Positions 45,344 to 54,413 of a stretch of 64,000 nucleotides of DNA are shown here, in pieces. The DNA is from Candidatus Chlorohelix allophototropha (GTDB taxonomy: Bacteria > Chloroflexota > Chloroflexia > Chloroheliales > Chloroheliaceae). Made by a program: the position numbers and the translations under genes. The notes beneath the pieces were generated by a model. That model did no database searches. It saw nothing but the letters and a program-made list of their open reading frames with translations, and was not told the DNA's origin. The stretch is from contig NZ_CP128400.1 in the NCBI RefSeq assembly GCF_030389965.1, positions 1 through 64,000 of the forward strand, in the 5' to 3' direction. Every line of letters starts with the position of its first letter. The first letter of the stretch is position 1.

Positions 45344-46705
45344 ATGGAAAACACAGAACTGGATTTAAATCTGGCTGAAACGGTGGTTAAAAAGGCGCTG
45401 GCAGCCGGGGCAGATGAGGTGGAAGTGTTGTTCTCGCAAGGCTATGAGTCCGGCGTGAAGCTGCGCAAAGGCAAAGTTGATTTGCTTAATGAGGCGCAAC
45501 CCAAAGCCCTTTCGCTGCGTCTATACCGTGAGAAGCGTGCCGCAGTAGCCTACACCAGCGATTTCAGCAAAGCTGCGTTGGACGATTTGGTGATGCGGGC
45601 TATGGATATGGCGGTGATTTCTGACCCAGACCCTGCCGCAGGGCTACCCGACCCGGATGATTTAGCTTTCCAGTATAACGAAAATCTCGGTATCTGGGAC
45701 CCGGCGATTGGTGATATTCCAACCGAAGTTAAGGTAGAGATGGTACGCCGTTGCGAGGATTCCGCTTTCGCCTTTGACACTCGCATTAACAATACCGGCG
45801 GTACTACCTTTAGCACCAACTTGCGACAGGTGGGCTTGGTAAATAGTCTGGGCTTTGCCGGGACTTATAAGACCAGCCATTGTAGCTTTGGGCTGGATGC
45901 CGTGGTGGATGATGCGGAGGGCAAGAAGCAAAACGGTTGGTGGTTTACCATCAGCAACAACTTCAAGGAAATGAAATCACCCGAAGAAGTGGGACGTATC
46001 GCCGCGCAACGCGCCATCAACAAAATCGGTGGGCGTAAGATTAAAACCAGTAAAATGCCCATAATATGGGATCCAATGGTTGCCAGCGATTTGCTTGGCA
46101 CACTGGCTGGTAGCCTAAGCGGGGATGCGTTAGAACGACGCTCTACCTTCCTGATTCCTTTCGAGGGACAGAAAATCGGCTCTGATTTGGTAACGCTGGT
46201 GGATGACCCTTTACGCCCCGGTTTGCGCGGTACTCGTCCCTTTGACGGTGAGGGCGTAGAAGTGCGCCGCAAGAACATTTTTGACAAAGGAGTGTTTCAG
46301 GGCTTTATCTTCAACAGCTATACTGCCCGCAAAACCTCACACAAGACCACCGGGAATGCTACTGGCGGTATCGGTAGTCTGCCGGGTGTAGGAGTTTCCA
46401 ACTTCTATATCGAACCGGGCAATGTAACACAGGAAGAAATCATTGCAGGGGTGGAGGAAGGACTGTTCCTAACCGAGATGATCGGTTTCGGCTACAACCC
46501 GGTAACGGGTGATTTTTCACGCGGGGCGGTTGGTTGGTGGATAGAAAACGGCAAACTGGCATATCCGGTGGCTGAAATCAATATCGCTGGCAACATGAAA
46601 GATATGCTGTCAAATATCACACAAGTGGGCAACGACCTTGAATTTCTATTTAGCATCTCCTCACCCACTATTCGCATTGATAATATGACCGTTAGCGGTC
46701 TCTAA
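45344..46705 (+). CDS. tldE: TldE/PmbA protease subunit
   Basis: Non-catalytic partner of TldD, 453 residues. It shares the fold (GYESGVKLRKGKVDLLNEAQ near the N-terminus, NVTQEEIIAGVEEGLFLTEM and GDFSRGAVGWWIENG near the C-terminus) but lacks HExxxH, as expected. I prefer the ATG at 45344 to the TTG at 45341, since the GGGGG ribosome site is then four bases away rather than one. Operonic with tldD. No RiPP precursor or modifying enzyme is adjacent, so a general peptide-turnover role is more likely here. Confidence 0.93.
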   Translation: MENTELDLNLAETVVKKALAAGADEVEVLFSQGYESGVKLRKGKVDLLNEAQPKALSLRLYREKRAAVAYTSDFSKAALDDLVMRAMDMAVISDPDPAAGLPDPDDLAFQYNENLGIWDPAIGDIPTEVKVEMVRRCEDSAFAFDTRINNTGGTTFSTNLRQVGLVNSLGFAGTYKTSHCSFGLDAVVDDAEGKKQNGWWFTISNNFKEMKSPEEVGRIAAQRAINKIGGRKIKTSKMPIIWDPMVASDLLGTLAGSLSGDALERRSTFLIPFEGQKIGSDLVTLVDDPLRPGLRGTRPFDGEGVEVRRKNIFDKGVFQGFIFNSYTARKTSHKTTGNATGGIGSLPGVGVSNFYIEPGNVTQEEIIAGVEEGLFLTEMIGFGYNPVTGDFSRGAVGWWIENGKLAYPVAEINIAGNMKDMLSNITQVGNDLEFLFSISSPTIRIDNMTVSGL

Positions 46706-46719
46706 ACCTTCCCATTTTA

Positions 46720-46744
46720 GGGCGGCTAAACTTACGAGCCGCCC
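46720..46744. terminator. Hairpin after tldE
   Basis: 8-bp stem GGGCGGCT / AGCCGCCC (46720-46727, 46737-46744), 9-base loop. No T-run follows, so it may be a pause/stability element or weak terminator. Confidence 0.45.
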
Positions 46745-46871
46745 ATTCCCTATAAACTTAGAACTTTAGCCTAGAACAAAAAAAAGGACAACTTACTCAA
46801 GCCCTTTGCTCGAAGCGAAAGCTTTTAAACTAACCGTAAATATCCAAGCAAAAGAAGGTAGGGTGATTGCC

Positions 46872-47801
46872 ATGTCAAAGTACCGGATTTTATCGCTGGA
46901 CGGTGGCGGAATCAGGGGACTGATAACAGCCGTATTATTGGATAGGCTCAGGGAAGCTGTGCCGGGTTGGATGGACAAAATTGATTTGGTAGCTGGCACC
47001 TCAACGGGCGGTATTATCGCGATGGGGCTGGCAAAAGGCGCTACGCCCAACGATGTCCGTGACCTCTACTACAAAAATGGTCACCAGATTTTTGACAAAA
47101 GTTGGTTGAATAATTTAAAAGATATTGGCGGCTTAGCTGGCGCTGAGTATGATAATGTTCATTTGCGCCAAGAACTTATAGCCTTTTTTGGAACAACAAA
47201 GCTGAAAGAGTTACACCGTAAGGTTCTGGTTGCCTCTTTTGACCTTGATAACCAAGACCCTGATCCGACAAAGCGTAGCTGGAAACCAAAATTCTTCCAC
47301 AATTTTGAGGGTGAAGGTTCTGATGGGGACTGCCAAGTGGTGGATGTTGCCCTTTACACCAGCGCCGCACCTACTTACTTTCCAAGTGTGGATACTTATA
47401 TAGACGGTGGCGTTGCCGCCAATAATCCCAGTTTGGCGGCTCTCACCCAAACTCAGGATTCCCGTATCATTTTGAACCCGCGTCCCAAACTTGAGGAAGT
47501 GGTTTTGCTTTCACTGGGTACCGGGCGTTCGCTTGCCAGAATAGAAGGGAAAAATCTGGATTGGGGCTTGGGACAGTGGGCGCGCCCTATTATCAATATC
47601 CTAATGGACTCGGTGGTAGGTGTAGCCGATTACCAGTGTCGCCAGCTAATGGGCGATTGTTATGCCCGTTTGAACCCCACTTTCCCGCCTGAAGTACATT
47701 TTGGGCTGGATGATGTGGCGCATATGGATGCTATGCTCAAATTTGCCGCCGCCGTAAATATTGATGATACGGTTAGCTGGCTTAAACAAACTTGGCAATA
47801 A
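46872..47801 (+). CDS. Patatin-like phospholipase
   Basis: Lipid acyl hydrolase of 309 residues with a Ser-Asp dyad. DGGGIRG (oxyanion loop) is near the N-terminus, the nucleophile Ser44 is in GTSTGG and Asp178 is in YIDGGVAANNPS. Substrates may be phospholipids or other acyl esters. I start at the ATG at 46872 (MSKYRILSLDGGG, typical of the family); a GTG at 46863 closer to AAGG is the alternative. Monocistronic, with a strong terminator right after the stop. Confidence 0.9.
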   Translation: MSKYRILSLDGGGIRGLITAVLLDRLREAVPGWMDKIDLVAGTSTGGIIAMGLAKGATPNDVRDLYYKNGHQIFDKSWLNNLKDIGGLAGAEYDNVHLRQELIAFFGTTKLKELHRKVLVASFDLDNQDPDPTKRSWKPKFFHNFEGEGSDGDCQVVDVALYTSAAPTYFPSVDTYIDGGVAANNPSLAALTQTQDSRIILNPRPKLEEVVLLSLGTGRSLARIEGKNLDWGLGQWARPIINILMDSVVGVADYQCRQLMGDCYARLNPTFPPEVHFGLDDVAHMDAMLKFAAAVNIDDTVSWLKQTWQ

Positions 47802-47805
47802 AATT

Positions 47806-47835
47806 AAAAGCGCGGAGCTTATATTCCGCGCTTTT
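47806..47835 (+). terminator. Terminator after the patatin gene
   Basis: 11-bp perfect stem AAAAGCGCGGA / TCCGCGCTTTT with 8-base loop, five bases after the stop. Symmetric A and T tracts make it usable from both strands, and it lies between convergent genes. Confidence 0.85.
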
Positions 47836-47868
47836 AAGAGATTCATCACTTTTGGCTGGGCATTATTC

Positions 47869-48231
47869 TTACTGTTTTGTACCTCTTACTCGCTTGGGGT
47901 CAGAATAGGTGCGATCGCTGGTAGGCGAAGAAGCACTAATGTCATCCAATTCGTCCTCATACCCTTGCCGATTGCGCTCCGGCACCCCATTTTTCCAATC
48001 CTGCACACGGCTATCGCCCACCGAAGCAGGGTTAAAATCCTGTTCAGCCTGTTTTAGGGCAAGTTCATATTCTTCTTCGTTCCAGCCATTGCGGTGTTCA
48101 TCTTGATAGGTTTCATCACCAAAGTAAACCGGCGCAGTTTTGCTCGGTACTGGTATTTTAAAAGTTATATTTTCGCGATCCGCATGCGGCCCTGCCATAT
48201 CTTCGCTTGAAAAAACTTTTTTGTCCGTCAT
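47869..48231 (-). CDS. Hypothetical acidic protein, 120 residues
   Basis: Soluble, strongly acidic product with no recognised domain and no signal peptide; rich in Asp/Glu/Asn/Arg, likely partly disordered (EEEYELALKQAEQDFNP is the only clear helix). GGGAGC lies eight bases before the ATG, supporting translation. It sits between convergent patatin and upstream MBL-fold genes. Function unknown. Confidence 0.65.
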   Translation of the reverse strand: MTDKKVFSSEDMAGPHADRENITFKIPVPSKTAPVYFGDETYQDEHRNGWNEEEYELALKQAEQDFNPASVGDSRVQDWKNGVPERNRQGYEDELDDISASSPTSDRTYSDPKRVRGTKQ

Positions 48232-48316
48232 TTATATATGCTCCCTACTGGTTAAAAATCATTACTGTTCATTATAATTTTACCTAATTATACCAAATAT
48301 TAACCTGAGTGCAATG

Positions 48317-49228
48317 TTAAATTTGTAACATACGGTAAAAGCGCAGCATTTCTCCTCGCTCACCAATACCCAATTCGGCTTTGGCTACCTCATCAATTAT
48401 CCCAGCCGGATTTAGCATTTCATCTTCTTCAGGGGTAGGAGCGCGCCCCTCCTTGCTTGCCACCTTGTGCTGTTCTTCAAGGTATTGCAATTGCGCCATC
48501 ACCTGCCGGGCGGCGGCAGGCCATAGGCGGCGGTCTGTATCCTTATAAGCGTGCGCTACTATTTCAGGAACGGTATGTGAGCCAGCCGTAAGCGCTGCTA
48601 TTACCATATTCAAGCGTTTTTGGCGATGGGCGATATAGTCGGAGATTTTTGCCGCCGGGCTTGTAATAGCAGGACCATGCCCCCCATAAATCACCTTAGC
48701 CTCCCCGCACCGTTGTTGCAACAGCGCGAGGCTACGCAAATAATCGCCCATATTTCCTTTTGGTGGCGCGACCACCGTTGTACCAAAGCCGAGAATATTA
48801 TCTCCCGTAAACAGCGCATTTTCCTGTTCGAGATAAAAACAAAGGTGGTCAGCGGCGTGTCCCGGCGTGAAATGACAAATAAAGCTTACACCCGCTACAT
48901 CGTATCGTTGCCCATCTACAAGGTTTTCATCATGTGGGAAAGTGGAATCGCGATAGGCAACTATTGGTGCACCGCAAAGCTCTTTCAGTTTCACCGCACC
49001 CGGATAGTGATCAGGATGACCATGTGTAACCAGAATCCGCTCAATTTGCGAGTCAAGTCGTTGTGCTGCTCTTACCAGCGCATGCATGTGTGAATCAATT
49101 GCCTCGCCGGGATCGATTACCGCTAATGAACCGTTTGCGCCCACCAGCCACGTATTGGTTCCGGTTAGAGTCATAGGACCGGGGTTGGGGGCGCGTAACA
49201 ACCAAACTCGCTCGCTAAATTTCTCCAT
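48317..49228 (-). CDS. Metallo-beta-lactamase-fold hydrolase (LACTB2-like)
   Basis: Zinc hydrolase of 303 residues. The metal motif THGHPDHYPG gives His69, His71, Asp73 and His74; later ligands are in FTPGHAADH, FTGDNIL and YGGHGP. A C-terminal winged-helix-like extension (HRQKRLNMVIAALTAG; AARQVMAQLQYLEE) is typical of the LACTB2/glyoxalase-II-like branch, whose members act on RNA or thioesters. GGAG lies nine bases before the ATG. Substrate cannot be inferred. Confidence 0.87.
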   Translation of the reverse strand: MEKFSERVWLLRAPNPGPMTLTGTNTWLVGANGSLAVIDPGEAIDSHMHALVRAAQRLDSQIERILVTHGHPDHYPGAVKLKELCGAPIVAYRDSTFPHDENLVDGQRYDVAGVSFICHFTPGHAADHLCFYLEQENALFTGDNILGFGTTVVAPPKGNMGDYLRSLALLQQRCGEAKVIYGGHGPAITSPAAKISDYIAHRQKRLNMVIAALTAGSHTVPEIVAHAYKDTDRRLWPAAARQVMAQLQYLEEQHKVASKEGRAPTPEEDEMLNPAGIIDEVAKAELGIGERGEMLRFYRMLQI

Positions 49229-49332
49229 TAATATTTACTCCATCTAATTTTTGCTTGGATTGTGTGCCTATATTGACCGTATTATTGTGATAAATTAGAA
49301 CAAATGCAACCAAAACCGTTGATTTAAAGCGA

Positions 49333-49776
49333 TTAGCTCAGGATAGCGCGGTGTATAGCAGCAGCGATTTGCGCAACATAAACATTGTCACGTGAAGATA
49401 AGGCAGTTGTTTCGCCTTGCGCGGTGACCAATTTTAGGCTATAGCGCGGACGGCGATTTGTAAGGGTTTTGCGTGCAGCAACCAGAAAAGCCAACCCGAT
49501 TAGCGTTGTCAAAGTAATAAAGATTATTTCGAGAGTTAGGGTAGTCAATGATGTTTTGGTGGAAAAGGTTGCCAGCATAATCGAGAGTGGTACGGCTGCT
49601 ATCAATAAACAGGTAACTCCTGCAATCAACAATGCCCAACCTTTTTGATGGTCGGGTGGCGCTTCCACCAGCTTTGCTTGCTGGATTCCAGAAACAGCGT
49701 AATTGACCCCATCCACCGTTACAAGGCTGGCAGTTACCCGGACTCGTTCATCAAGGTAGAAAGTTGCACTGGACAT
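49333..49776 (-). CDS. DUF6232-like two-helix membrane protein
   Basis: A 147-residue protein with an N-terminal beta-rich segment (FYLDERVRVTASLVTVDGVNYA), two hydrophobic helices (GWALLIAGVTCLLIAAVPLSI; LEIIFITLTTLIGLAFLVAA) and a C-terminal strand-helix segment (YSLKLVTAQG; AQIAAAIHRAIL). The pattern matches a family of small membrane proteins of unknown function. Its ATG directly follows the stop of the M23 peptidase gene (TAAATG), implying coupled translation. Confidence 0.65.
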   Translation of the reverse strand: MSSATFYLDERVRVTASLVTVDGVNYAVSGIQQAKLVEAPPDHQKGWALLIAGVTCLLIAAVPLSIMLATFSTKTSLTTLTLEIIFITLTTLIGLAFLVAARKTLTNRRPRYSLKLVTAQGETTALSSRDNVYVAQIAAAIHRAILS

Positions 49777-51528
49777 TTATTTGGAGAGGTCTTGTTTCTG
49801 GAATAGACGAGGATCGGTAATTATGCCATTAACCCGCACTTCCCAATGCAGATGTGGTCCGCTACTGCGTCCGGTATTGCCTACCCGTCCTAGTACATCC
49901 CCCGGTTTTACCATTTGATCTTTCTGCACGATTATGGCGGACATATGATAGTAGTAGCTGATAATGCCAAGTCCGTGGTCTATTGCAACTGTTCCACCGC
50001 GAACCTGTAAATCAGGATTGGTATAGACCACTTTTCCGGCGGCTGGTGCAAAAATCGGAGTACCCAACGATTCGGCGTAATCAATACCGCCATGATAATA
50101 GTCAAAATTTGGACTATCATTATAGGCGCGGCGCTGAGCAAATTCGGTAGTAATATTGGCAGGGTTAGCGTTAGGGCTAGGCAAACCCCATAGCCCCGAC
50201 CATAGTGGTTGTGGCGTGAAAATATTGTTGAGGAACGCTACTTGTTTATCCTCGGCGGCTTCGACTTCTGCATCCAACGTTATACTTTTGTCCGATGGCA
50301 AATAGAGCCTTTGCAAAGGGAAATCGTATTTAACCACTGTAATGGGCTGGCTGATGCGTCTGGCACGTCCTGCCAGATCACTAAAATCCAGTGCCATCGT
50401 ATAAGTTTTTGGGTCAATGCGTGGGTCAACGGGGTAAAAAGCTTTGTACACATCGCTGACATTGGCAAATTTGAGTTCGGTATCGCCCACTTTGCCTTTT
50501 ACTTCAATAGGAAGCCATTTACCATCGTTGCTCAAACGAATGGAAAGAGTCCGTCCTTGATAGATTTCCGTGTCTGCAATGTTTAAATCAAGGGGTAATT
50601 TCAGCGGTTGCGCCCAACCTTTGGCGGTAAACAGCAAATCCCCCGCATTACTCAAGTGAACATTGCCCCCAGAAATGGACTCTAACCTACCCCGCTCGAA
50701 ATATTGAACGGTCAAACCGGATGTTTCATCGAAAGGCTCACTAATTGGGAAACCCAGCAGCGTTAATCCTTCGTTTTTATCCCAATAGGTTTTGAAGCTA
50801 CCCGAAAGCGAGTGGGAGGTTTCCTTAAAAAAAACTCGGTTGGTAGCAACGCCAGAATCGGTGATAGGCGCAAAGCTTAACCCTTTTGCCTCTACCAATT
50901 GCTTTCCCAGAAACCCTCCTACAACTTCGGGGGAAGCGCTTGTTGCTTGCGGGTTATAATCCAACAGAACGCGCTCGAAATATTGCAGAATCAAGCCGTT
51001 TTGGGCAAACTGCTCGCTAATGGGATTACCCAATAAATTACTGCCACCTTTGGTTTGCCAATAGCTCAAAAAAGGCTCCATAAGAAAATGCCCCGTCTCC
51101 CCCACATACAGCGTATTATCTGGTAGTGAGGTGGTTGGGGCTGGTAGGCTGGCGGTTTGGGGCGTTTCAGTTTCAGTGCGGGTCAGGTAACGCAACCGAG
51201 TGTAACTGGGAGGGCTGCTGGCTGGCGCCGCATACACCCCCGGTGGCGCTTCTTGCGCATAGGCACGGGTTTCAAGACACCCTGCAAGAGTTGAGCCGAG
51301 TAACGCAACCAGCATAATAATAGCCATTACGATGGTCATGGTACGTACCAAACGCTTGCTTCCTGCGTTGTAATTAGTGCCACCGCTGCTATATGCGCCA
51401 CGTTTGCTCTCATATCCGGGCGGTGGACCGGAACCACCTAAAGGTTTGTTGGCGGCTTTACGGCGGCGTTCCTCTTGGCTTGGACCGGAAGAAGAGCGGG
51501 TTTTTTTCTTTTTGTTATTTGCTGGCAT
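49777..51528 (-). CDS. Membrane-anchored M23 peptidase with LGFP-like repeats
   Basis: Cell-wall endopeptidase of 583 residues. A basic Ser/Gly-rich cytoplasmic tail (~1-60) is followed by one hydrophobic segment ending LAGC, which may be a lipobox or just a helix. Two repeats come next (FLMEPFLSYWQTKGG...LGNPISEQF...QYFER and SLSGSFKTYWDKNEG...LGFPISEPF...QYFER), as seen in wall-binding modules. The C-terminal peptidase has His479 and Asp483 in HGGIDYA and His559/His561 in PHLHWEV, so the zinc site is intact. No clear ribosome site before the ATG. Likely acts on peptidoglycan outside the membrane. Confidence 0.88.
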   Translation of the reverse strand: MPANNKKKKTRSSSGPSQEERRRKAANKPLGGSGPPPGYESKRGAYSSGGTNYNAGSKRLVRTMTIVMAIIMLVALLGSTLAGCLETRAYAQEAPPGVYAAPASSPPSYTRLRYLTRTETETPQTASLPAPTTSLPDNTLYVGETGHFLMEPFLSYWQTKGGSNLLGNPISEQFAQNGLILQYFERVLLDYNPQATSASPEVVGGFLGKQLVEAKGLSFAPITDSGVATNRVFFKETSHSLSGSFKTYWDKNEGLTLLGFPISEPFDETSGLTVQYFERGRLESISGGNVHLSNAGDLLFTAKGWAQPLKLPLDLNIADTEIYQGRTLSIRLSNDGKWLPIEVKGKVGDTELKFANVSDVYKAFYPVDPRIDPKTYTMALDFSDLAGRARRISQPITVVKYDFPLQRLYLPSDKSITLDAEVEAAEDKQVAFLNNIFTPQPLWSGLWGLPSPNANPANITTEFAQRRAYNDSPNFDYYHGGIDYAESLGTPIFAPAAGKVVYTNPDLQVRGGTVAIDHGLGIISYYYHMSAIIVQKDQMVKPGDVLGRVGNTGRSSGPHLHWEVRVNGIITDPRLFQKQDLSK

Positions 51529-51761
51529 TTTTGATGTTTTCTAAACCTTATATTGACTAGAATGCGGCTCAATATTAGCCGATTTAGCCTTGCTTGTAAA
51601 GCTGCGCTACCTTTATTTCAGGGTTGATACCAATGACGAATTAGTGGACGCGCTTCCTCGCGGGAAAAGTAACCTTGACCTGAAATTTGCCTCACGAGTA
51701 ATATTACCCGAAACATTTTTTACTAGCATTTCTAGCTAAAAAATCTTGTGGAGGGTAATAA
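51529..51761. other. Gap upstream of the M23 peptidase gene, left border of the IS region
   Basis: Contains a small dyad (CGGCT...AGCCG near 51565-51585) in the expected promoter region of the peptidase gene and no ORF. From about 51750 rightward the sequence is IS-derived. Confidence 0.3.
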
Positions 51762-51815
51762 GTGAAATCAACTATGAGTTATGGATCCAAACGTGAACTT
51801 CTGGATCGTGTATGA
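51762..51815 (+). pseudogene. Transposase N-terminal remnant (17 codons)
   Basis: GGAGGG followed six bases later by GTG opens 17 codons containing MSYGSKRELLDRV, which I recognise as the usual N-terminus of integrase-type transposases, then stops. The match ends abruptly near 51811. The leader (TTGTGGAGGGTAATAAGTG) is close to that of the next relic (TTGTGGAGGGTAGCAAAGTG), hinting at related elements. Confidence 0.4.
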
Positions 51816-51937
51816 TTTTATAATTTCAACACTAGGGAGTGTTCGGAGAAATTCGTAACCACCGCTTCACAAGCCTGGTATTTTCGCTTACTCTTGTCCA
51901 CAATTGTTATCAACTGTTGTTTGTGGAGGGTAGCAAA

Positions 51938-52674
51938 GTGCTCGATTGTGAAGAAAAAAGACAGGCAGACCGTGCCAACCTGCGTCTCTTACTCCGCGAC
52001 CAACCCGACTGGAACCATTCCCAACTGGCTTTCGCCATTAACCGTTCCCTCTCCTGGATCAAAAAATGGTGCAATCGCCTCAAAAAAGCGCCATCGGATG
52101 ACCCTTCCGTTTTGATCAGCCTTAAACGGGGGCGTAAATCACCCTTTCCCCCGCCAAATCCACTTCTTGTGGAGCGTATCCTCGAGATCAGGGATCATCC
52201 GCCTGACAACCTCAAACGTACTCCCGGTCCCAAAGCCATTAGTTATTACCTGGCTAAAGACAAAGTGCTGGCAGAGAATGGCGTAAAACACTTTCCTCTG
52301 CCAGCACCATCTGGAAAATCTTGGTTAAATTCTCCAGAATTATCCATTTCACACCCCCACCCCCCAAGCCAGTTGCTCGTCCTGAGCCGCTAGCTGAAAT
52401 CCAACTCGATTTCAAGGATGCTTCGACTGTGACTATCGGACCAGAAGGGAAAAAGCAACAGCTGGTCGAGGTTTTAAACTTGGTCGATACTGGCACTTCC
52501 TTGTTGGTTGCGGCAGCAGCCAGAGAAGATTTTAATGTTCACACCACCCTCGAAACGGTGATCGAAATCCTCAAAGAAACCGGGCTGCCTAAAGGGATAA
52601 CTTTTGATCGGGACCCTCGTTTCGTGGGCAGTTATAGTGGACTGGAAGTGCCGATAGCACCATTTGACATATAA
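51938..52674 (+). pseudogene. Frameshifted, 3'-truncated DDE transposase (rve integrase core)
   Basis: GTG at 51938 has GGAGG eight bases upstream and reads a helix-turn-helix region (QADRANLRLLLRD; HSQLAFAINRSLSWIKKW) to about 52288. There the frame is lost: one base appears missing from an A-run at 52285-52288, after which the -1 frame continues as SASTIWKIL and an integrase core with AEIQLDFKDAS (first Asp) and ITFDRDPRFVGS (second Asp). The protein stops soon after, before the catalytic Glu and wall of the core, so the 3' third is gone; the junction lies between 52640 and 52684. Inactive relic. Confidence 0.75.
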
Positions 52675-52684
52675 CGCTCCCTTC

Positions 52685-53109
52685 TTAATCTTTCAAATTT
52701 CCCAGATAAGCGGCAAAAGCTTCATGTATTTCCGGTTGAACCAGTACAGCCGTTGTCATTTCAGGTATGCCGTAGCCTGCTTTTTTCAGATCTCCAAGCG
52801 CTCCAACCGTTATATATTTATTCGGAATAGAAGTCGAGCCGATACAGACATTAGCAATTTCCTTCTTCAGGTGTTCGGCGGCTTCGGCAGAGCTTTTACG
52901 AACATCCTCACTTTTCAAACCATTGATCAACCCGAAAAGGCTTTTAAAAAGTCCTTCCAAGGCTCCGGGTAAGCTATTGTTATCGGCATTAGTTGTACGC
53001 TCTTCACCACTATTCTGGTTATTGGTGTAGGATTCATAATATTTTCCACCGGCACCCTGATTGATCTGGCGCGATTGGGTTCCCACCGGGCTGGAATGCC
53101 CCCTATATG
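52685..53109 (-). pseudogene. Host gene cut at its 5' end by the IS3 element
   Basis: The open frame continues from the IS3 terminal repeat (53110-53119) into flanking DNA and codes about 140 residues ending EIHEAFAAYLGNLKD. The central part is Gly/Asn/Ser-rich, the rest helical (GALEGLFKSLFGLINGLKSEDV; SAEAAEHLKKEIANVC). No ribosome site belongs to it, because the original start is on the far side of the IS or lost. Family not recognised. I read it as the C-terminal remnant of a disrupted gene. Confidence 0.5.
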
Positions 53110-54008
53110 ACCAGACCACATTCTAGCTGCTTTTGAGCCAACCAGTTATGTTCAAATTCTACTGGGGCTAAGTAACCCAAAGACGAATGTAAGCGACCTT
53201 CATTATAAATCCGTTCTAGCCAATGTTCCAAACCCACTGCTACCTCTGCCAAATTCTGAAATTCTTCTAAATAGAGTTTCTCATAACTAACCGTCTTGTT
53301 AAAGCTCTCCGCCATCCCGTTCTGCTGTGGTCGCCCCGGTTGGCTGTGGCTTACTACCGCCCCGATTGCAGTTAACTGCTCACGATACTCTCGACTGGTG
53401 TAGTTCGAGCCCTTGTCGGTGTGATGGATCAAACCTGCTTCTGGTCGCCTCTGCCCTATTGCCATTTGCAAGGTCCGCAGGGTCAACTGAGTATCATTGT
53501 GACGGCTCACTGCCCAACCCACCACTTTCCGGCTGAACCCATCCAATAAAGTTGCTAGGTAACCTTCCTCTTTTTTGGTGGCTACGAACAGCACATCCCC
53601 TACCCAAGCCCGATTCGGGGCGTTGATCTCCCCAGCTTGTTTAGCCGTCACCAACCGATTTGCCTCTCTGGCAGCTTTAGGATCATTGACACTAATCAGT
53701 GGTTTTCTCCTTTTCCACCGTTTCCAGCTTAAACCCCATTTCTTCAGCAAGCGCCTCACTCGCTTGTGGTTGATCTTTTCCCCACCCTTCTGTAAGGCTT
53801 TGGTTACGCGCCGATAGCCATAGCCGCTGTAAGTACCTAGTATTTGCTCCACCCGTTGCTTCAGGCTTTCCTCCTCCGGGTTGGCTTTTTCCACCTTATT
53901 TTGGCGTTGGTAATACCAAGCCCGATTGACCCTAAACAGGTGACATAATTTCCTCAGAGAATAGCCCAGTCCTTGCTTTTGGCTGAGCCGGTATAACCCA
54001 CCGATCAT
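53103..54008 (-). CDS. IS3-family transposase OrfB (DDE integrase)
   Basis: A 301-residue transposase. An HTH_21-type region (KRVEQILGTYSGYGYRRVTKAL style, about 45-110) is followed by the rve core with DDE residues in AWVGDVLF, HHTDKGSNYTS and QNGMAESFNKT. The last codons run through the terminal inverted repeat, stopping seven bases beyond it. Its ATG overlaps the orfA stop (ATGA), so expression may use translational coupling rather than the -1 frameshift common in IS3 elements. All catalytic residues present. Confidence 0.92.
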   Translation of the reverse strand: MIGGLYRLSQKQGLGYSLRKLCHLFRVNRAWYYQRQNKVEKANPEEESLKQRVEQILGTYSGYGYRRVTKALQKGGEKINHKRVRRLLKKWGLSWKRWKRRKPLISVNDPKAAREANRLVTAKQAGEINAPNRAWVGDVLFVATKKEEGYLATLLDGFSRKVVGWAVSRHNDTQLTLRTLQMAIGQRRPEAGLIHHTDKGSNYTSREYREQLTAIGAVVSHSQPGRPQQNGMAESFNKTVSYEKLYLEEFQNLAEVAVGLEHWLERIYNEGRLHSSLGYLAPVEFEHNWLAQKQLECGLVI

Positions 54009-54413
54009 TTCACACCGTTGGGCGACGCTGAGGTATTCAGCATCTCCGAGACTTTTTTTAAGATAGAAATTTCAAGAGCCTGCTGACCAGCCAGCCGTTC
54101 CAGTTCTGCTACCCGCTGCCTGAGAGCGGTTATCTCCTGCTGCTCAGTGGTAGCAGGGGTAGTACGGGATTGGGTAGCAGTTGTGAAGGCGACTTCTCCC
54201 TTTTCCCGGTATAATTTCTTCCAGTTATGGATCAGGCTCTCACTCAGATTATGCTCTCGGCACACTTGGATTACGGTTTTCTCCCCGCTCAGTACTGCTC
54301 TCACTATTTTTAGCTTAAACTCGGGATTAAAGCTTCTTCCCTGCATTTTTCCAGTCCTTTCTCAAACTAAGCTCCTTCTATTCTACCCATTTCTTCTTAG
54401 TTTGTGGTCTGGT
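53110..54413 (-). mobile_element. IS3-family insertion sequence, apparently complete
   Basis: Bounded by inverted repeats ACCAGACCACA (53110-53120) and TGTGGTCTGGT (54403-54413), 11 identical bases with partial extension inward. It contains orfA and orfB with a 4-base overlap. Size 1304 bp fits IS3/IS150 relatives. No target duplication is visible at the ends. On its upstream side it abuts, and reads into, another transposase fragment. Confidence 0.75.
54005..54346 (-). CDS. IS3-family OrfA (HTH transposase subunit)
   Basis: A 113-residue helix-turn-helix protein (RSFNPEFKLKIVRAVLSG; VCREHNLSESLIHNWKKLY) with a C-terminal leucine-zipper-like segment (ITALRQRVAELERLAGQQ; EISILKKVSEML), as usual for OrfA. 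Overlaps orfB by four bases. Confidence 0.9.
   Translation of the reverse strand: MQGRSFNPEFKLKIVRAVLSGEKTVIQVCREHNLSESLIHNWKKLYREKGEVAFTTATQSRTTPATTEQQEITALRQRVAELERLAGQQALEISILKKVSEMLNTSASPNGVK

Noticed and set aside
51839-51937. Longer 5' reading of the frameshifted transposase from 51839
   Set aside because: The GTG at 51938 has GGAGG at proper spacing and the extra residues do not resemble transposase sequence.
53110-54413. Target-site duplication flanking the IS3 element
   Set aside because: The three to five bases outside the two inverted repeats do not match, so no duplication is claimed.
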